A stretch of 64,000 nt of DNA from Secundilactobacillus paracollinoides DSM 15502 = JCM 11969 (GCF_001311135.1 NZ_BBAG01000005.1:38420-102419); one strand, 5' to 3'. Positions 36,583 through 47,298 are shown, counted from the stretch's first letter. Numbers and translations: made by a program. Notes: generated by a model not told the origin, from the letters alone.

Positions 36583-37377
36583 GCAATTAACCTCCCGATG
36601 AGATTAGAAATAACTTCAACAGCGACAACGAGAATGATAACGGCTAGGACAACCAGACCGGCTGCACCATAACGCATGCCCTTGAAATAGAGGTCAAAGA
36701 TGAACCAATTCCCGTACCTGTCAGCAGACCAACGAGGGTGGCGTCGCGAATGTTATTTTCAATCATGTAGAGTACCCATGAGAGTAAGGCAGCCGCAATT
36801 TCAGGGAGCAGTCCCTGGAAAATGACCTGAAGATAGTTGGCACCCGTTGCTTGCAGTGCTTCGATCTTATCAGTGCCAAAGTCCTCAATCGTTTCCATGA
36901 ATGCCCGTGTTAGAAACCCCATGGTCATAAAAAATAACGCTAAGAAGCCAGTGAGGTCATTTTGCTTGAACGAAAACAGCAGGATCATTGCCCAAGCAAC
37001 AATGGGAATGTTACGCATTAGTGAAGAAAAGCTACGGATGACCCAAGTGACAGCATTGTTGATACTAAGGGTGTTAGCACCGAGAGCCGCTAGGAACAGC
37101 GAGATGATTGCTGCGCAGGTCGTTGACGATACAGCGATCAGGAAGGTTCGAATCAGCTGGTGAAGGATGTCCTGCCAATACTGGGTTGATTCCGCATTCG
37201 GGATGAAGTTGTGAATTAACCAGATCACGCCATCTTGAGCATGGAATAGCGCACTTGTTTGAAATCCAAGACCAACGGATGCCACGCCGTAAGCAAGTCC
37301 AAAATTAGGACTAGCATGGTTAGGTGAAGGCGTTTTTTGAAGAAAAAACGGCTGATTGTCAAAGCCTTTGGTGTCAT
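36579..37377 (-). CDS. phnE: Phosphonate ABC transporter permease, second subunit, frameshifted
   Basis: Paralogue of the neighbouring permease. The start is ATG 37377, overlapping the phnC stop as ATGA (MTPKALTISRFFFKKRLHL). A break near 37300 leads into LAYGVASVGLGFQTSALFHA. The core carries VIRSFSSLMRNIPIVAWAMI and KIEALQATGANYLQVIFQGL. A second break near 36715 separates the last helix, ending EVISNLIGRLIA at 36579. Repaired length is about 266 residues with six helices. Two one-base losses restore the frame. Confidence 0.85.
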
Positions 37378-38138
37378 GCGAGTGCCTCCTCACTAGGAAC
37401 CAGATCCTTGCGATAGATCTGAGCGGCAGCTGTATCCGTTAGTGCCTCAGCGGTATCGTCAAAGACCACTTGACCACTATTGATTCCGATAATGTGATCA
37501 GTGTAATCCCGTGCGATATCGACCTGATGCAAGTTGACTAAGACTGAAATATGATCATCTATGGCCAACTGACGTAACGTTTCCATAACAAGAATTGAGG
37601 ACTTTGGGTCCAGTGACGCAATTGGTTCATCACACAGAATCATTTTTGGATGTTGCATGAGTGCCCGCGCAATGCCAACCCGTTGCTTCTGACCACCACT
37701 TAGATGACGACATTGTTGATAGGCAAAGTTGCCAAGACCAACCTTATTTAAGAGCTGAAGGGCCTCTTCTTTTTCAGATTGACGATAGAGTGAAAAAATA
37801 CCGGCAAGGGTTGATTTACTGCCTAAACAGCCGTGAAGAACATTTTCAATTGCGGTCAACGGTTCGATCAAATTATAGTTTTGAAAGATCATCCCGATAT
37901 TGCGCCGTGCTTGACGTAATTGTGACCGGTTGAGTTGTCTGAGATCCAAGTCGTTTAGCAGGACCTGACCCTCATCATCGGTGATCAACTGGTTAATACT
38001 GCGTAAAATGGTGGTTTTACCAGCACCAGAGGGACCGATAATAGCTGCCACCTCTCCCGTTGCAACGCTGAATGAGACGTCGGTGAGCGACCGTTTTTGA
38101 CCATCGTAGCTTTTCATCAAATGTTTGACTTCTAACAC
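37374..38138 (-). CDS. phnC: Phosphonate ABC transporter ATP-binding protein
   Basis: ATPase of the phosphonate importer. The start is GTG 38138 behind AAGGAAGGAATTCCC. The 254-residue protein shows Walker A GPSGAGKTT, Q-loop MIFQNYNLIEPLTAIENVLHG, signature HLSGGQKQRVGIARALMQ, Walker B MILCDEPIASLDP and the switch region VLVNLHQVDIARDY; the LHQVDIA segment is typical of PhnC. It sits between phnD and the two phnE genes, with overlapping start and stop codons downstream. The frame is intact. Confidence 0.95.
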   Translation of the reverse strand: MLEVKHLMKSYDGQKRSLTDVSFSVATGEVAAIIGPSGAGKTTILRSINQLITDDEGQVLLNDLDLRQLNRSQLRQARRNIGMIFQNYNLIEPLTAIENVLHGCLGSKSTLAGIFSLYRQSEKEEALQLLNKVGLGNFAYQQCRHLSGGQKQRVGIARALMQHPKMILCDEPIASLDPKSSILVMETLRQLAIDDHISVLVNLHQVDIARDYTDHIIGINSGQVVFDDTAEALTDTAAAQIYRKDLVPSEEALA

Positions 38139-38165
38139 GGGAATTCCTTCCTTCTCAGTTAATCT

Positions 38166-39193
38166 TTATTCCCCTAAGATCTTGTGGGTTGGGGCATACC
38201 ACTTATCGCTGATTGCAATAAAACGGGTGTCGCCGTCCTTCGTGAACATACCTCGAACCTTGGCGTCTGCGGGTGCGAAGAACTTCTTGTCGTTAGTGAC
38301 TTGTTTACTGGTAAAGACCTTGACGATCTTATTGATTTCTTTTTGCGTCACACCCTTTTTGTTCACGACCACTGGTTCGTTTTGAACGGGGTAAACTGCA
38401 AGCGCAATGCTTTCTTTTCCACGAACAGCGTCAAACGGAGCGGCAGCGTCCTTGTTGATCTTAAAGTCAGCACCAACCTTTGAGGCGTCATTGGTGAACT
38501 TACCGTATTGAACCAAGTCGGTATCATCAAAGGCAGCCACGTCAGCGTCACCCTTTAATAGATTGACCGCTGATCCTTGGTGAGACCCGCCAAACAGCAC
38601 CTTTGAGAAGAACTTGCCGTTTTGAGACAGGTCGTCCTTACTCTTTAGCTTAAAGGTTTGTTGCAGGGCACCAGCTGGAATGGCGAAACCAGAAGTCGAG
38701 GTGTTAGAGACAAATGACATTCGCTTGCCCTTGATCTTATGAATATCGTACTTACCGTTTACCTTGTAGGAAGCGGCTTTGTCCTTTGGCACCATAATGT
38801 AGCTTCGGTATTGCGCGTAAGAGAGGGTCCCCGACTTGCCGGAGTGGGTCATGATCGGCACCACGTCCTTGCTTTGTTTGTGGGCTTGGATGTAGCTTCA
38901 GCGCCCATCATCGCAATCTGTGCTTTACCGGAAGCGATGGCTTGCACGGCGACGTTATAGTCGGTCGTCGTCTTGACGGTCACTTTCTTGCCGGTTGCCT
39001 TGCTTAGCGCTTTTGCGACGGATGTTCGCGCTGCAGTTGCCTCCTTAGCAGAATCACTTGGCAAGAAAACAACTGAGAGGGACTTGTTGCTTGCAGATTC
39101 ACCGGTTGAATCTGCTGATTGGCACCCTGCGGCAGAGAGGGCAACACCGACCATGCCGGCAGCGAGTAACGAACGTTTGAAAATTTTCATCAT
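38166..39193 (-). CDS. phnD: Phosphonate-binding lipoprotein, frameshifted
   Basis: Substrate-binding protein of the importer, anchored outside the cell by a lipid. The signal peptide KIFKRSLLAAGMVGVALSAA ends in the lipobox LSAAGC. The mature part has SVVFLPSDSAKEATAARTSV, KKVTVKTTTDYNVAVQAIAS and QIAMMGAEA, all PhnD marks. The frame breaks near 38885 and continues as KQSKDVVPIMTHSGKSGTL to HKILGE. Repaired length is about 342 residues. ATG 39193 follows AAGGAGCTTAC. It is the first gene of the operon, behind PhoP-like repeats. Confidence 0.9.
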
Positions 39194-39245
39194 GTAAGCT
39201 CCTTGTGGGGTTAGTTTTGGATATGAGTACAGCTTACATGAGCTA

Positions 39246-39305
39246 TGTAAAGATAGAGTTAGTCTTATGTAAAGGTTTTGACACCCAGTGTAAAGGTTTG
39301 GTAAA
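39246..39305 (-). promoter_or_regulatory. PhoP-box-like tandem repeats upstream of phnD
   Basis: On the minus strand TTTACC (39305-39300), TTTACA (39294-39289), TTTACA (39273-39268) and TTTACA (39251-39246). The intervals are 11, 21 and 22 bases, i.e. the same face of the helix. The Bacillus PhoP box is TT(A/T/C)A(C/T)A repeated every 11 bases. Phosphate-starvation control of the phosphonate genes is inferred. Confidence 0.6.
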
Positions 39306-39410
39306 GACCAATTTCAAAATGAATTTGATTAGCCGTGTACTGGGATTTAACGTGCGACAGGCTGCGGATTTAACCCTTTTTAAATCAGACGATCATCCAG
39401 ATAGTGTTGG

Positions 39411-39947
39411 CTAGATGGATCGCTGGCCAACAAAAAAGAGTCGGCGGTCGCCAACTCTTCTGTGCAACGGGCAGTGCAATTGTTGTGCGATCCAGTCCCC
39501 TAGGTGGATCATTTCGAGGACACCACTCGCACACTCGCTACCCTTATTACCGGCTTTACCACCAGCTCGATTCATGGCCTGGTCCATGGTGTCAGTTGTA
39601 AGCACGCCGAACATGACCGGCACGCTACCGTTTAACGAGACGTCTGCTAATCCTGAAGCTGTGTTGGCACAGACATAGTCATAGTGGGAGGTTTCACCCC
39701 GGACGACTGCACCAAGGGCAATGATGCCATCGACCTTGCCGGATGCGGCCATCAGTTTTGCGGCTCTTGGCAGTTCCAAAGCACCCGGAACCCAGGTGAC
39801 TGTGATATCGGTATCGGCAACGCCAAACTGTTTGAGGGCGGTTAAAGCGCCGTTTAAAAGGCGAGTTGTGACGAGATCATTGAACTGGACGACCACAATA
39901 CCGATGCGTTGATGTGCGCCGCTAATTTTTCCTGTATACGTGTTCAT
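39411..39947 (-). CDS. ribH: 6,7-dimethyl-8-ribityllumazine synthase
   Basis: Condenses the ribityl-uracil and butanone-phosphate intermediates to lumazine. Motifs are IGIVVVQFNDLVTTRLLNGA, the substrate site WVPGALELPRAAK and the catalytic-histidine segment GAVVRGETSHYDYV. The body ends as usual near NRAGGKAGNKGSECASGVLE, but the frame runs on for about 20 unusual residues (LHCPLHRRVGDRRLFFVGQ) across a terminator hairpin, giving 178 residues instead of about 155. A late frame error is likely. Last gene of the riboflavin operon, 3 bp after ribBA. Confidence 0.9.
   Translation of the reverse strand: MNTYTGKISGAHQRIGIVVVQFNDLVTTRLLNGALTALKQFGVADTDITVTWVPGALELPRAAKLMAASGKVDGIIALGAVVRGETSHYDYVCANTASGLADVSLNGSVPVMFGVLTTDTMDQAMNRAGGKAGNKGSECASGVLEMIHLGDWIAQQLHCPLHRRVGDRRLFFVGQRSI
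39432..39458 (-). terminator. Terminator of the riboflavin operon, inside the ribH frame
   Basis: AGAGTTGGC and GCCGACTCT pair on the minus strand, followed by T6. It lies 21 bases before the ribH stop codon as read. Confidence 0.8.
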
Positions 39948-39949
39948 GA

Positions 39950-41172
39950 TTACTGAACCTCCTTAAGTAGGTGGTGCATTTTGTGTTTTTTCGTTTCAAG
40001 ATAATGGCGGCTTTCCGGTTGAACGGGCGTTTCAATCGGTAAACGGTCATCTAATGTGATGCCCAGCGCTTCAAGTTGGGTCATCTTATCCGGATTATTC
40101 GTCATGAGTGTGACGTCGTGAACCTGCTTTTTGTGCAGCAGAGCAGCGACTAATCCGTAGTCGCGCTCATCTGGTTCAAAGCCTAAATGAACGTTTGCTT
40201 CGACGGTATCAAGGCCTTCTTCCTGCAACTTATAGGCGCGTAGTTTATTGGCTAAGCCGATGCCGCGGCCTTCTTGCCGCAGATAAATGACAGCGCCATG
40301 GCCAGCTTTTTCAATGGCTCTTAACGCAGTCGCAAGCTGTTCGCCGCAGTCGCAGCGCTTGGAACCAAGAATGTCGCCAGTCAGGCATTCGGAATGCAGC
40401 CTGAGGAGCAGTGGCTCGTTTGGCTGAATCTGACCCTTTGAAATGAGCAGCGTTGGTTCGTGCCCATCTTGTGTATCGTAGGCTTCTAGCTGAAAATCGC
40501 CGTACTTTGTGGGCAGTTTAACACTGGTGATCAATTCGGCAATGCCGCGGTCTTTCATGTACCGGTATTGCTTGATGTCTTGAATTGAAATCAGAGGCAT
40601 TTGAATACCCTCTGCAAATGGTTTTAGCTCACGGCGTCGCGCCATGTGGCCATCTTTTTGCAGGATCTCACAGATGTAGGCAACCGGGGTGGCGCCTGCT
40701 AGTTTGGCCAGGTCGACAGCTGCTTCGGTGTGCCCACCGCGGGCCATGACGCCCCGCTCTTTAGCAATCAACGGGAAAATGTGCCCGGGATGGTAGAAGG
40801 CGCCAGGTTGTGATGCTGGGTCGGCGAGTTGGCGGATGGTGTCGGCACGATCAAACGCTGAAATGCCAGTCGATGTCGTTTTGGCATCGGTACTGATCGT
40901 AAAGGCGGTGCCATATGCATCTGATGCATTAGCGACCATCGGCGTCAGACCAAGCGTTCGCCAATTTCTTGGGTCATCGGTACGCACAACAGCCCGCGTG
41001 CATTAGTCACCATGGTTCGTACGGTGTCACCGGACGCATACTGCGCTAATCCCACCATGTCGCCTTCAGCTTCACGATGGTCGTCGTCGGTAACGATGAT
41101 CAACTGACCATTTTTTAAAGTTTCAAGGGCGGTTTCCACCCGGTTAATAATCGATTCTGAAGTACTACTCAT
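39950..41172 (-). CDS. ribBA: 3,4-dihydroxy-2-butanone-4-phosphate synthase / GTP cyclohydrolase II, frameshifted
   Basis: Two-domain enzyme supplying both precursors of riboflavin. The start is ATG 41172 inside the end of ribE. The N-terminal RibB domain has IIVTDDDHREAEGDMV; one base is missing near 40960, where QEIGERL continues as LTPMVANASDAYGTAFTIS in another frame. The C-terminal RibA domain shows LRLHSECLTGDILGSKRCDC, with its zinc cysteines, and RQEGRGIGLANKLRAYKLQE. Repaired length is about 407 residues, standard for RibBA. The break is probably a reading error, because the other riboflavin genes are intact. Confidence 0.92.
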
Positions 41173-41767
41173 GAGCAAGGACCTCCTGTTGGTTGATCAG
41201 ATATTTACCAAGAATATCGGTTTCGAGATTGATGAAGTCGCCGGTCTCAAGATCGCCTAGCATGGTCTCTGCCATGGTATGGGGAATAAGACTGACGCTG
41301 AACTGTTGTTTTGAAACAGCCGTAATGGTTAAACTGACGCCGTTGATAGCGACTGATCCCTTTTCAATCAAGTATGTTTGGTAGCGTGCTGGAAATTCAA
41401 ATGAGAGCGTGACGGCAGTCTGATCTTGCACTTTTTGGACGAGTTTTGCTGTTGTATCTACGTGTCCGAGAACGAAATGTCCGTCGAGGCGATCTGTGAC
41501 GAGTAGCGCCGGTTCAAGGTTGACGTGGCCACCGACCGTGAGCGTGGCCAAGTTTGTCCGGCGTACAGTCTCTGGCATGACGTCCGCGCTAAACTGACTG
41601 GGCGTCAGGTCGGTAATGGTCAAGCAGATACCGTCAACGGCAATACTGTCACCAATTTTGCTGTGAATTTTTTCCGTCAGTGGTGTTTCAATCGTGAGTT
41701 GTGCATGCTCTGCCTGCCAGTGCAGGCTTGTGATGGTGCCTACGTCTTGAATAATGCCTGTAAACAT
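41165..41767 (-). CDS. ribE: Riboflavin synthase alpha chain
   Basis: Converts two lumazines to riboflavin and the ribityl-uracil. The start is ATG 41767 after GGAGGCAATGAC, giving the classical N-terminus MFTGIIQDVGTI. Two lumazine-binding repeats are visible: GDSIAVDGICLTITDL with MPETVRRTNL, and GSVAINGVSLTITAV with IPHTMAETML. The 200-residue length is normal. Its stop overlaps the ribBA start by eight bases; ribD ends 2 bp before its start. The frame is intact. Confidence 0.95.
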   Translation of the reverse strand: MFTGIIQDVGTITSLHWQAEHAQLTIETPLTEKIHSKIGDSIAVDGICLTITDLTPSQFSADVMPETVRRTNLATLTVGGHVNLEPALLVTDRLDGHFVLGHVDTTAKLVQKVQDQTAVTLSFEFPARYQTYLIEKGSVAINGVSLTITAVSKQQFSVSLIPHTMAETMLGDLETGDFINLETDILGKYLINQQEVLAHE

Positions 41768-41768
41768 G

Positions 41769-42818
41769 TCATTGCCTCCTGAGGTCAAACCGAGTGTCGT
41801 TACCAAGTTGCGTCGTTGCTGTAAGGTCGAAGGGGAGTGGTTGTTTGCAACCTGTGCCCCAAATGGCTGGCAGGTCAGAACCACCCAGAATTAGCGGTGC
41901 CACGTAAACGACAAGGCGGTCCACTAATCCGGCAGTGCTAAAGGCAGCCTGAGTGTGTGCGCCACCTTCGATCAGCAGGGATTGAACGCCCTGTTCGTAC
42001 AATAATTGCATGATCGTTTGCGGTGCCCGGGTAGGATCTGTGAAAACTGAAACGAAATCGGGCCATTTCTGCTGCTCAGTTGATTGGCGACACAAAATCC
42101 AAAGTGGGGCATCTGATTGAAACACTGTAGCATTGCGGTTTAAATCAGCGGCATTATTAACCAGAATGATACGAATCGGCGGAAAGTCGGGTGTTGTGTC
42201 ACGCACGGTTAGTTGCGGATCATCAACAGTCAGTGTTGTCTCGCCAATGAGAATGGCTTGCTGATGTAACCGTAATGTTTGGCTGTCATGGTACGCGGGT
42301 TTTCCAGTCAACAGCGTGCGCGTCTTAGACCCATCGTTGAGTTTGCCGTCCATACTCGTGGCATACTTGAGCGTGACCAGCGGCCGGTGATGCTGATAAA
42401 AAAAGGTATAGGCGACGTTCAGGTCAGCCGTTTTGTTTAGAACTGTTACGGCGATACCGGCAGCCTTGAGAATCGCGATGCCGTGACCGCTGACTAGCGG
42501 ATTGGGGTCTTGCTGGCCGATAACGACGCGTTTAATACCAACTTCGACGAGTCGTTTTGCACATGGTGGTGTTTTACCGTAGTGACTACAAGGCTCGAGG
42601 GTAACGTACATGGTGGCACCACGAGCATCGTTGATATCTTGAAGATGGCTGAGCGCATTGATCTCCGCGTGCATGTCACCGAAGCGATGATGATAACCAG
42701 TTGCCAGGAGCTGATTATTTTTCACTATAACGGCGCCAACAACGGGATTCGTCCATGTATGGGTAATACCGTTACGTGCTGCTGCAATGGCTTTTGCCAT
42801 TAATTGTTGATCGTTGAT
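41769..42818 (-). CDS. ribD: Bifunctional riboflavin deaminase/reductase, possible ATC start
   Basis: Deaminates and then reduces the pyrimidine intermediate. The N-terminal deaminase has the zinc ligands HAEINAL and PCSHYGKTPPC; the C-terminal reductase has LKYATSMDGKL and LLIEGGAHTQAAF. The conserved N-terminus should read (M)NDQQLMAKAIAAARNG. The codon at the M position is ATC (42818-42816), exactly six bases after the ribosome site AGGTGA (42830-42825). The first in-frame ATG (42800) has no ribosome site. Either a rare ATC start or one misread base is likely. Length is 349 residues. First gene of the operon. Confidence 0.88.
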   Translation of the reverse strand: MNDQQLMAKAIAAARNGITHTWTNPVVGAVIVKNNQLLATGYHHRFGDMHAEINALSHLQDINDARGATMYVTLEPCSHYGKTPPCAKRLVEVGIKRVVIGQQDPNPLVSGHGIAILKAAGIAVTVLNKTADLNVAYTFFYQHHRPLVTLKYATSMDGKLNDGSKTRTLLTGKPAYHDSQTLRLHQQAILIGETTLTVDDPQLTVRDTTPDFPPIRIILVNNAADLNRNATVFQSDAPLWILCRQSTEQQKWPDFVSVFTDPTRAPQTIMQLLYEQGVQSLLIEGGAHTQAAFSTAGLVDRLVVYVAPLILGGSDLPAIWGTGCKQPLPFDLTATTQLGNDTRFDLRRQ

Positions 42819-42833
42819 CTTGATTCACCTCAC

Positions 42834-42864
42834 AAAAAAAGGCCCCGCAGTTAAGCGAGGCCGA
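42834..42864 (-). terminator. Riboswitch-controlled terminator before ribD
   Basis: GGCCTCGC and GCGGGGCC pair on the minus strand with one G-T pair, followed by T7 and at once by the ribD ribosome site. It is the expression platform of the FMN riboswitch. Confidence 0.85.
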
Positions 42865-42952
42865 AGTTTGAAAGCTAAATGAGATCTCATCCGAGTTAGT
42901 GCGTGCACAAAATAAGCACGTCAAAAACGATGCGAAATTAAATCCATTTTTC

Positions 42953-43085
42953 TTCTCCCATCCAGACTATCACTGTCGGTCCCAGACTTGCACTGGGTCC
43001 ACCGCTAAAACGCGGGTCACGGACTTCAACTCGAGAGGTACACTCGGTTGTTACCGTCGGTCGGGAATTTCACCCTGCCCCGAAG
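42953..43085 (-). ncRNA. FMN riboswitch (RFN element)
   Basis: The minus strand carries the conserved RFN blocks in order: GGGGCAGGGTGAAATTCCCG, ACCGACGGTAAC, AGTCCGTGACCCG, GTGGACCCAGTGCAAGTCTG, GGACCGACAGT and AGTCTGGATGGGAGAAG. It lies about 90 bases before the ribD terminator. When FMN binds, the terminator forms and the riboflavin operon is switched off. Confidence 0.95.
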
Positions 43086-43269
43086 AAATCTATTCAGTTG
43101 TCACAGGTCATGTTACAGCATGCACTTTCAAATTTCAACTGGAAGCTATTGCTGCTTTAGAAATTGAGCACTGGTCGAAAAACCACGCTGAAGCGCATTA
43201 AACCAATGGATGGCGTGTTTAAGATGAAGTTTGTTGGAATGGCTTTCAAAGAGGCGAGTAACAGTTGAT

Positions 43270-43297
43270 AGGTCGCTGGTTCAGCGTGCTTTTTTAA
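43270..43297 (+). terminator. Possible short terminator
   Basis: CGCTG, loop GTT, CAGCG, then TGC and TTTTTT on the + strand. No + strand gene reads into it. Its right arm also matches CACGCTGAA at 43187, so it could instead belong to an unrecognised small RNA. Confidence 0.35.
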
Positions 43298-43360
43298 TAA
43301 AACAAAAAATTGTGAAAATAGTGCGAAACATGGAGCTGATAAAAGATAACGCTCTGTTAC

Positions 43361-43735
43361 CTAATCAATCTTGCACTTGACACCGTTTACTTGTGAAGAA
43401 TCATGGGTTTCACCCCAAACACAGAGGGCATCCATGACTGGAATCAAAGACGTTCCCAGTCCAGTTAACTGATATTCAACTTTAGGCGGGACTTGATCAA
43501 AAATTTCCCGGGAAATAAGACCATCACGTTCTAATTCACGCAAGGAATTTGTTAGACTCTTAAACGATACGGTACCTAACGTGCGCTTAATAGCATTGTA
43601 GCGCATAGGACCGTTGTTTAAGGAAAGACAGTAAAGAATCGGCATCTTGAATTTACCGCCGATGAGTCCCAGAGTGTATCCAAAGCCAGTTTCGGGGATG
43701 TTAATGTTGCGTACGTACTCGAGTTGATCTGCCAT
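43361..43735 (-). CDS. HxlR family regulator
   Basis: A 124-residue winged-helix regulator: FGYTLGLIGGKFKMPILYCL, then YNAIKRTLGTVSFKSLTNSL and RELERDGLISREIFDQVPPK, and the wing VEYQLTGLGTSLIP, all typical of HxlR. A cysteine at LCVWGE and another near the end (VKCKID) might act as redox sensors. The start at 43735 follows AAAGGATTATTTT. It is divergent from the flavodoxin-fold oxidoreductase at 43863, its probable target. A perfect Noc-type motif falls inside its coding sequence at 43503. Confidence 0.9.
   Translation of the reverse strand: MADQLEYVRNINIPETGFGYTLGLIGGKFKMPILYCLSLNNGPMRYNAIKRTLGTVSFKSLTNSLRELERDGLISREIFDQVPPKVEYQLTGLGTSLIPVMDALCVWGETHDSSQVNGVKCKID
43503..43516. promoter_or_regulatory. 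Noc-binding-site-like motif, exact match
   Basis: ATTTCCCGGGAAAT equals the Bacillus subtilis Noc consensus at all 14 positions. It lies within the HxlR gene, where Noc sites commonly occur because they are not promoter elements. Confidence 0.45.
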
Positions 43736-43862
43736 AAAATAATCCTTTCTAAAATCAGATGAAATGGGCAATCTGCCACACTCTCCTTCATTACCGTACT
43801 TGTTTAATCCGTACACCCACCATACAATTTGGGTATTCGATAAGCAAGCAGGAGGGACTAAC

Positions 43863-44438
43863 ATGAAGACAATTATCTACGCACATCCATGGGAGAAAAG
43901 TTTCAACCACGCAATTTTAACGACACTAACTCAGAAGTTTCAACAAAACGGTGATGCCTATCAGGTTATTGACCTGTACGCGGATCACTTTGATCCTGTA
44001 TACAGTCAAGCAGAACTAAAGGCTTTCAGTAAGGGTGATACCCCTTATCAACTGGTGAAAGACTATCAGCAACAGTTGCAGAACACCGATGATCTGTATT
44101 TGATTGCCCCAATCTGGTGGTCGAATTTACCTGGTATCGTCAAGGGATTCTTTGACAAGGTCATGCTTAAAGGCTTTGCGTATTCCAGTGAGAATGAGGA
44201 CTGGCACGGATTAATGACGTGGTTGGATCACGTCACTGTTATCACGACTTCTGAAGTGAGTCAGCAGGCGCTGGAACAGGACTACGGTGACCCCATTCGG
44301 CAGTCATTGATCAACACCGTCTTTCGTGATTTAGGAATTTCATCTCAAAAAATCAGCTGGCATCATTTGGGAAATATTAACACAATAACGCCTGAGGACC
44401 GGCAGCAATTTCTGAAGAATATCGCATTACAAAATTGA
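43863..44438 (+). CDS. NAD(P)H-dependent oxidoreductase, flavodoxin-like fold
   Basis: A 191-residue FMN reductase of the MdaB/KefF type: MKTIIYAHPWEKSFNHAILT, then IDLYADHFDPVYSQAEL, the flavin loop IAPIWWSNLPGIVKGFFDKV and WLDHVTVITTSEVSQ. Such enzymes reduce quinones by two electrons. AGGAGGGACTAAC fixes ATG 43863. It is divergent from the HxlR gene across 127 bp, which contains the spaced repeat CGTAC...CGTAC as a possible operator. The frame is intact. Confidence 0.88.
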   Translation: MKTIIYAHPWEKSFNHAILTTLTQKFQQNGDAYQVIDLYADHFDPVYSQAELKAFSKGDTPYQLVKDYQQQLQNTDDLYLIAPIWWSNLPGIVKGFFDKVMLKGFAYSSENEDWHGLMTWLDHVTVITTSEVSQQALEQDYGDPIRQSLINTVFRDLGISSQKISWHHLGNINTITPEDRQQFLKNIALQN

Positions 44439-44573
44439 TTCTTATTTTCACAAGACCATGGTTTTAGAAAATAACGTTGCGTTGTTTTTAACCAAGGTGT
44501 ACCGCCCAGTCAAAATTTGCTACAATTGTGAAGACTGACAAGAGAGATTACGAGAATTGAGAGGATCTACTTC

Positions 44574-45380
44574 ATGATTAAGCATATATTTTCTGATATG
44601 GATGGGACCTTGTTAAACGACAAGGGCGATTTATCGGCCACAAACCAGGCGCTGATTCAGGACGCTAACATTCCCATTACACTGGTTTCCGCTCGCTCGC
44701 CCAGACAGATGGCAGCAGCGATTGACGCTCTGCAGTTAACCGCACCACAGGTGGGTTTCAATGGTGGACTAATCTACCGAATGGTTGACGGTCAGCCAGA
44801 GGTCATTGAAGACCGCCCGATTGCCGACGATGTCGTTCGTAAGATATTGACGCTTGTGACAGCACAGTTTCCGCAAGTCGGCATTAGTCTGTACGACCTC
44901 AATAATTGGTATGTTACGCAGGTAGACGATGGCGTTGAACACCTTGGCAAGATCATGCCACACGCCCCAATCGTCAGACCGACAGCCGAACTGATTGCGG
45001 ATACACCAACGATTTATAAAATCACATTCACAATTTTAGATTATCGTGTCATGCAGGGCGTTATGACGTTGTTAAACGAAGCTGACCTCCCGGGTGCAGC
45101 GGTTCAAGCATCTAGTCACGTCTTCTTAGATATTACAAATGAGACCGCAAAAAAATCACGTGGTGTCCTATTTATTGCGAAGCACGAACAGCTGGATCTG
45201 AAGGACACGGCAGCGTTTGGCGATGGCCCAAATGATTTGCCAATGCTGAAATTAGTGGGCATGCCGATCGTTATGGGTAACGGTCTTGATGAAGTTAAGG
45301 CCGGGGCTGAGCGCATTACCGATGATAACGAACATGACGGGGTCGGAAATGGGATTCATAGGTTTATCCTCGATAACTAA
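44574..45380 (+). CDS. Cof-type HAD family phosphatase
   Basis: A 268-residue haloacid-dehalogenase phosphatase with a C2 cap. The catalytic DMDGTLLND lies at residues 8-16, motif II is the threonine/serine in ITLVSARSPRQ, and motif III/IV is KKSRGVLFI with FGDGPNDLPML. Members dephosphorylate sugar phosphates, pyridoxal phosphate or FMN; the substrate here is unknown. It is monocistronic, with GAGAGGATCTACTTC before the ATG. Confidence 0.9.
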   Translation: MIKHIFSDMDGTLLNDKGDLSATNQALIQDANIPITLVSARSPRQMAAAIDALQLTAPQVGFNGGLIYRMVDGQPEVIEDRPIADDVVRKILTLVTAQFPQVGISLYDLNNWYVTQVDDGVEHLGKIMPHAPIVRPTAELIADTPTIYKITFTILDYRVMQGVMTLLNEADLPGAAVQASSHVFLDITNETAKKSRGVLFIAKHEQLDLKDTAAFGDGPNDLPMLKLVGMPIVMGNGLDEVKAGAERITDDNEHDGVGNGIHRFILDN

Positions 45381-45429
45381 AGTGTTCAACTATGGTGCAG
45401 GGAAAGATAGTAACGTCATTGCAAGAATC

Positions 45430-45466
45430 AAAAAAGGAACCCGACTAACTTGCCGGATTCCTTTTT
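45430..45466. terminator. Bidirectional terminator
   Basis: AAAAAAGGAA and TTCCTTTTT pair around an inner CCG/CGG, between the convergent HAD and ABC-F genes. Confidence 0.75.
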
Positions 45467-45488
45467 CTTTTTTAGCATAGTCAAACGA

Positions 45489-47121
<1,633 letters not shown>

Positions 47122-47231
47122 TCACTTTTTGGTGTTTTTTAAACGTCACATTTAGTATTTGTTTTTGACAATTCTTACATATTATCAGATAAGCTTCTGT
47201 GTCACAAGTCAGGCGAAAGGAAAAACGAACT

Positions 47232-47286
47232 TTTTTAGAATAAAAAGGGGTACTGTTCAGAAACTGTAAACAGTACTCCTTTTTGA
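47232..47286. terminator. Bidirectional terminator
   Basis: AAAAAGGGGTACTGTT pairs with AACAGTACTCCTTTTT (one G-T pair) around a 12-base loop. Confidence 0.85.
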
Positions 47287-47298
47287 AATAAGGTTTTA

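Noticed and set aside
33803..39193. C-P lyase pathway
   Set aside because: Only the importer and the PhnX/PhnW route are present; no phnG-to-phnM gene was seen.
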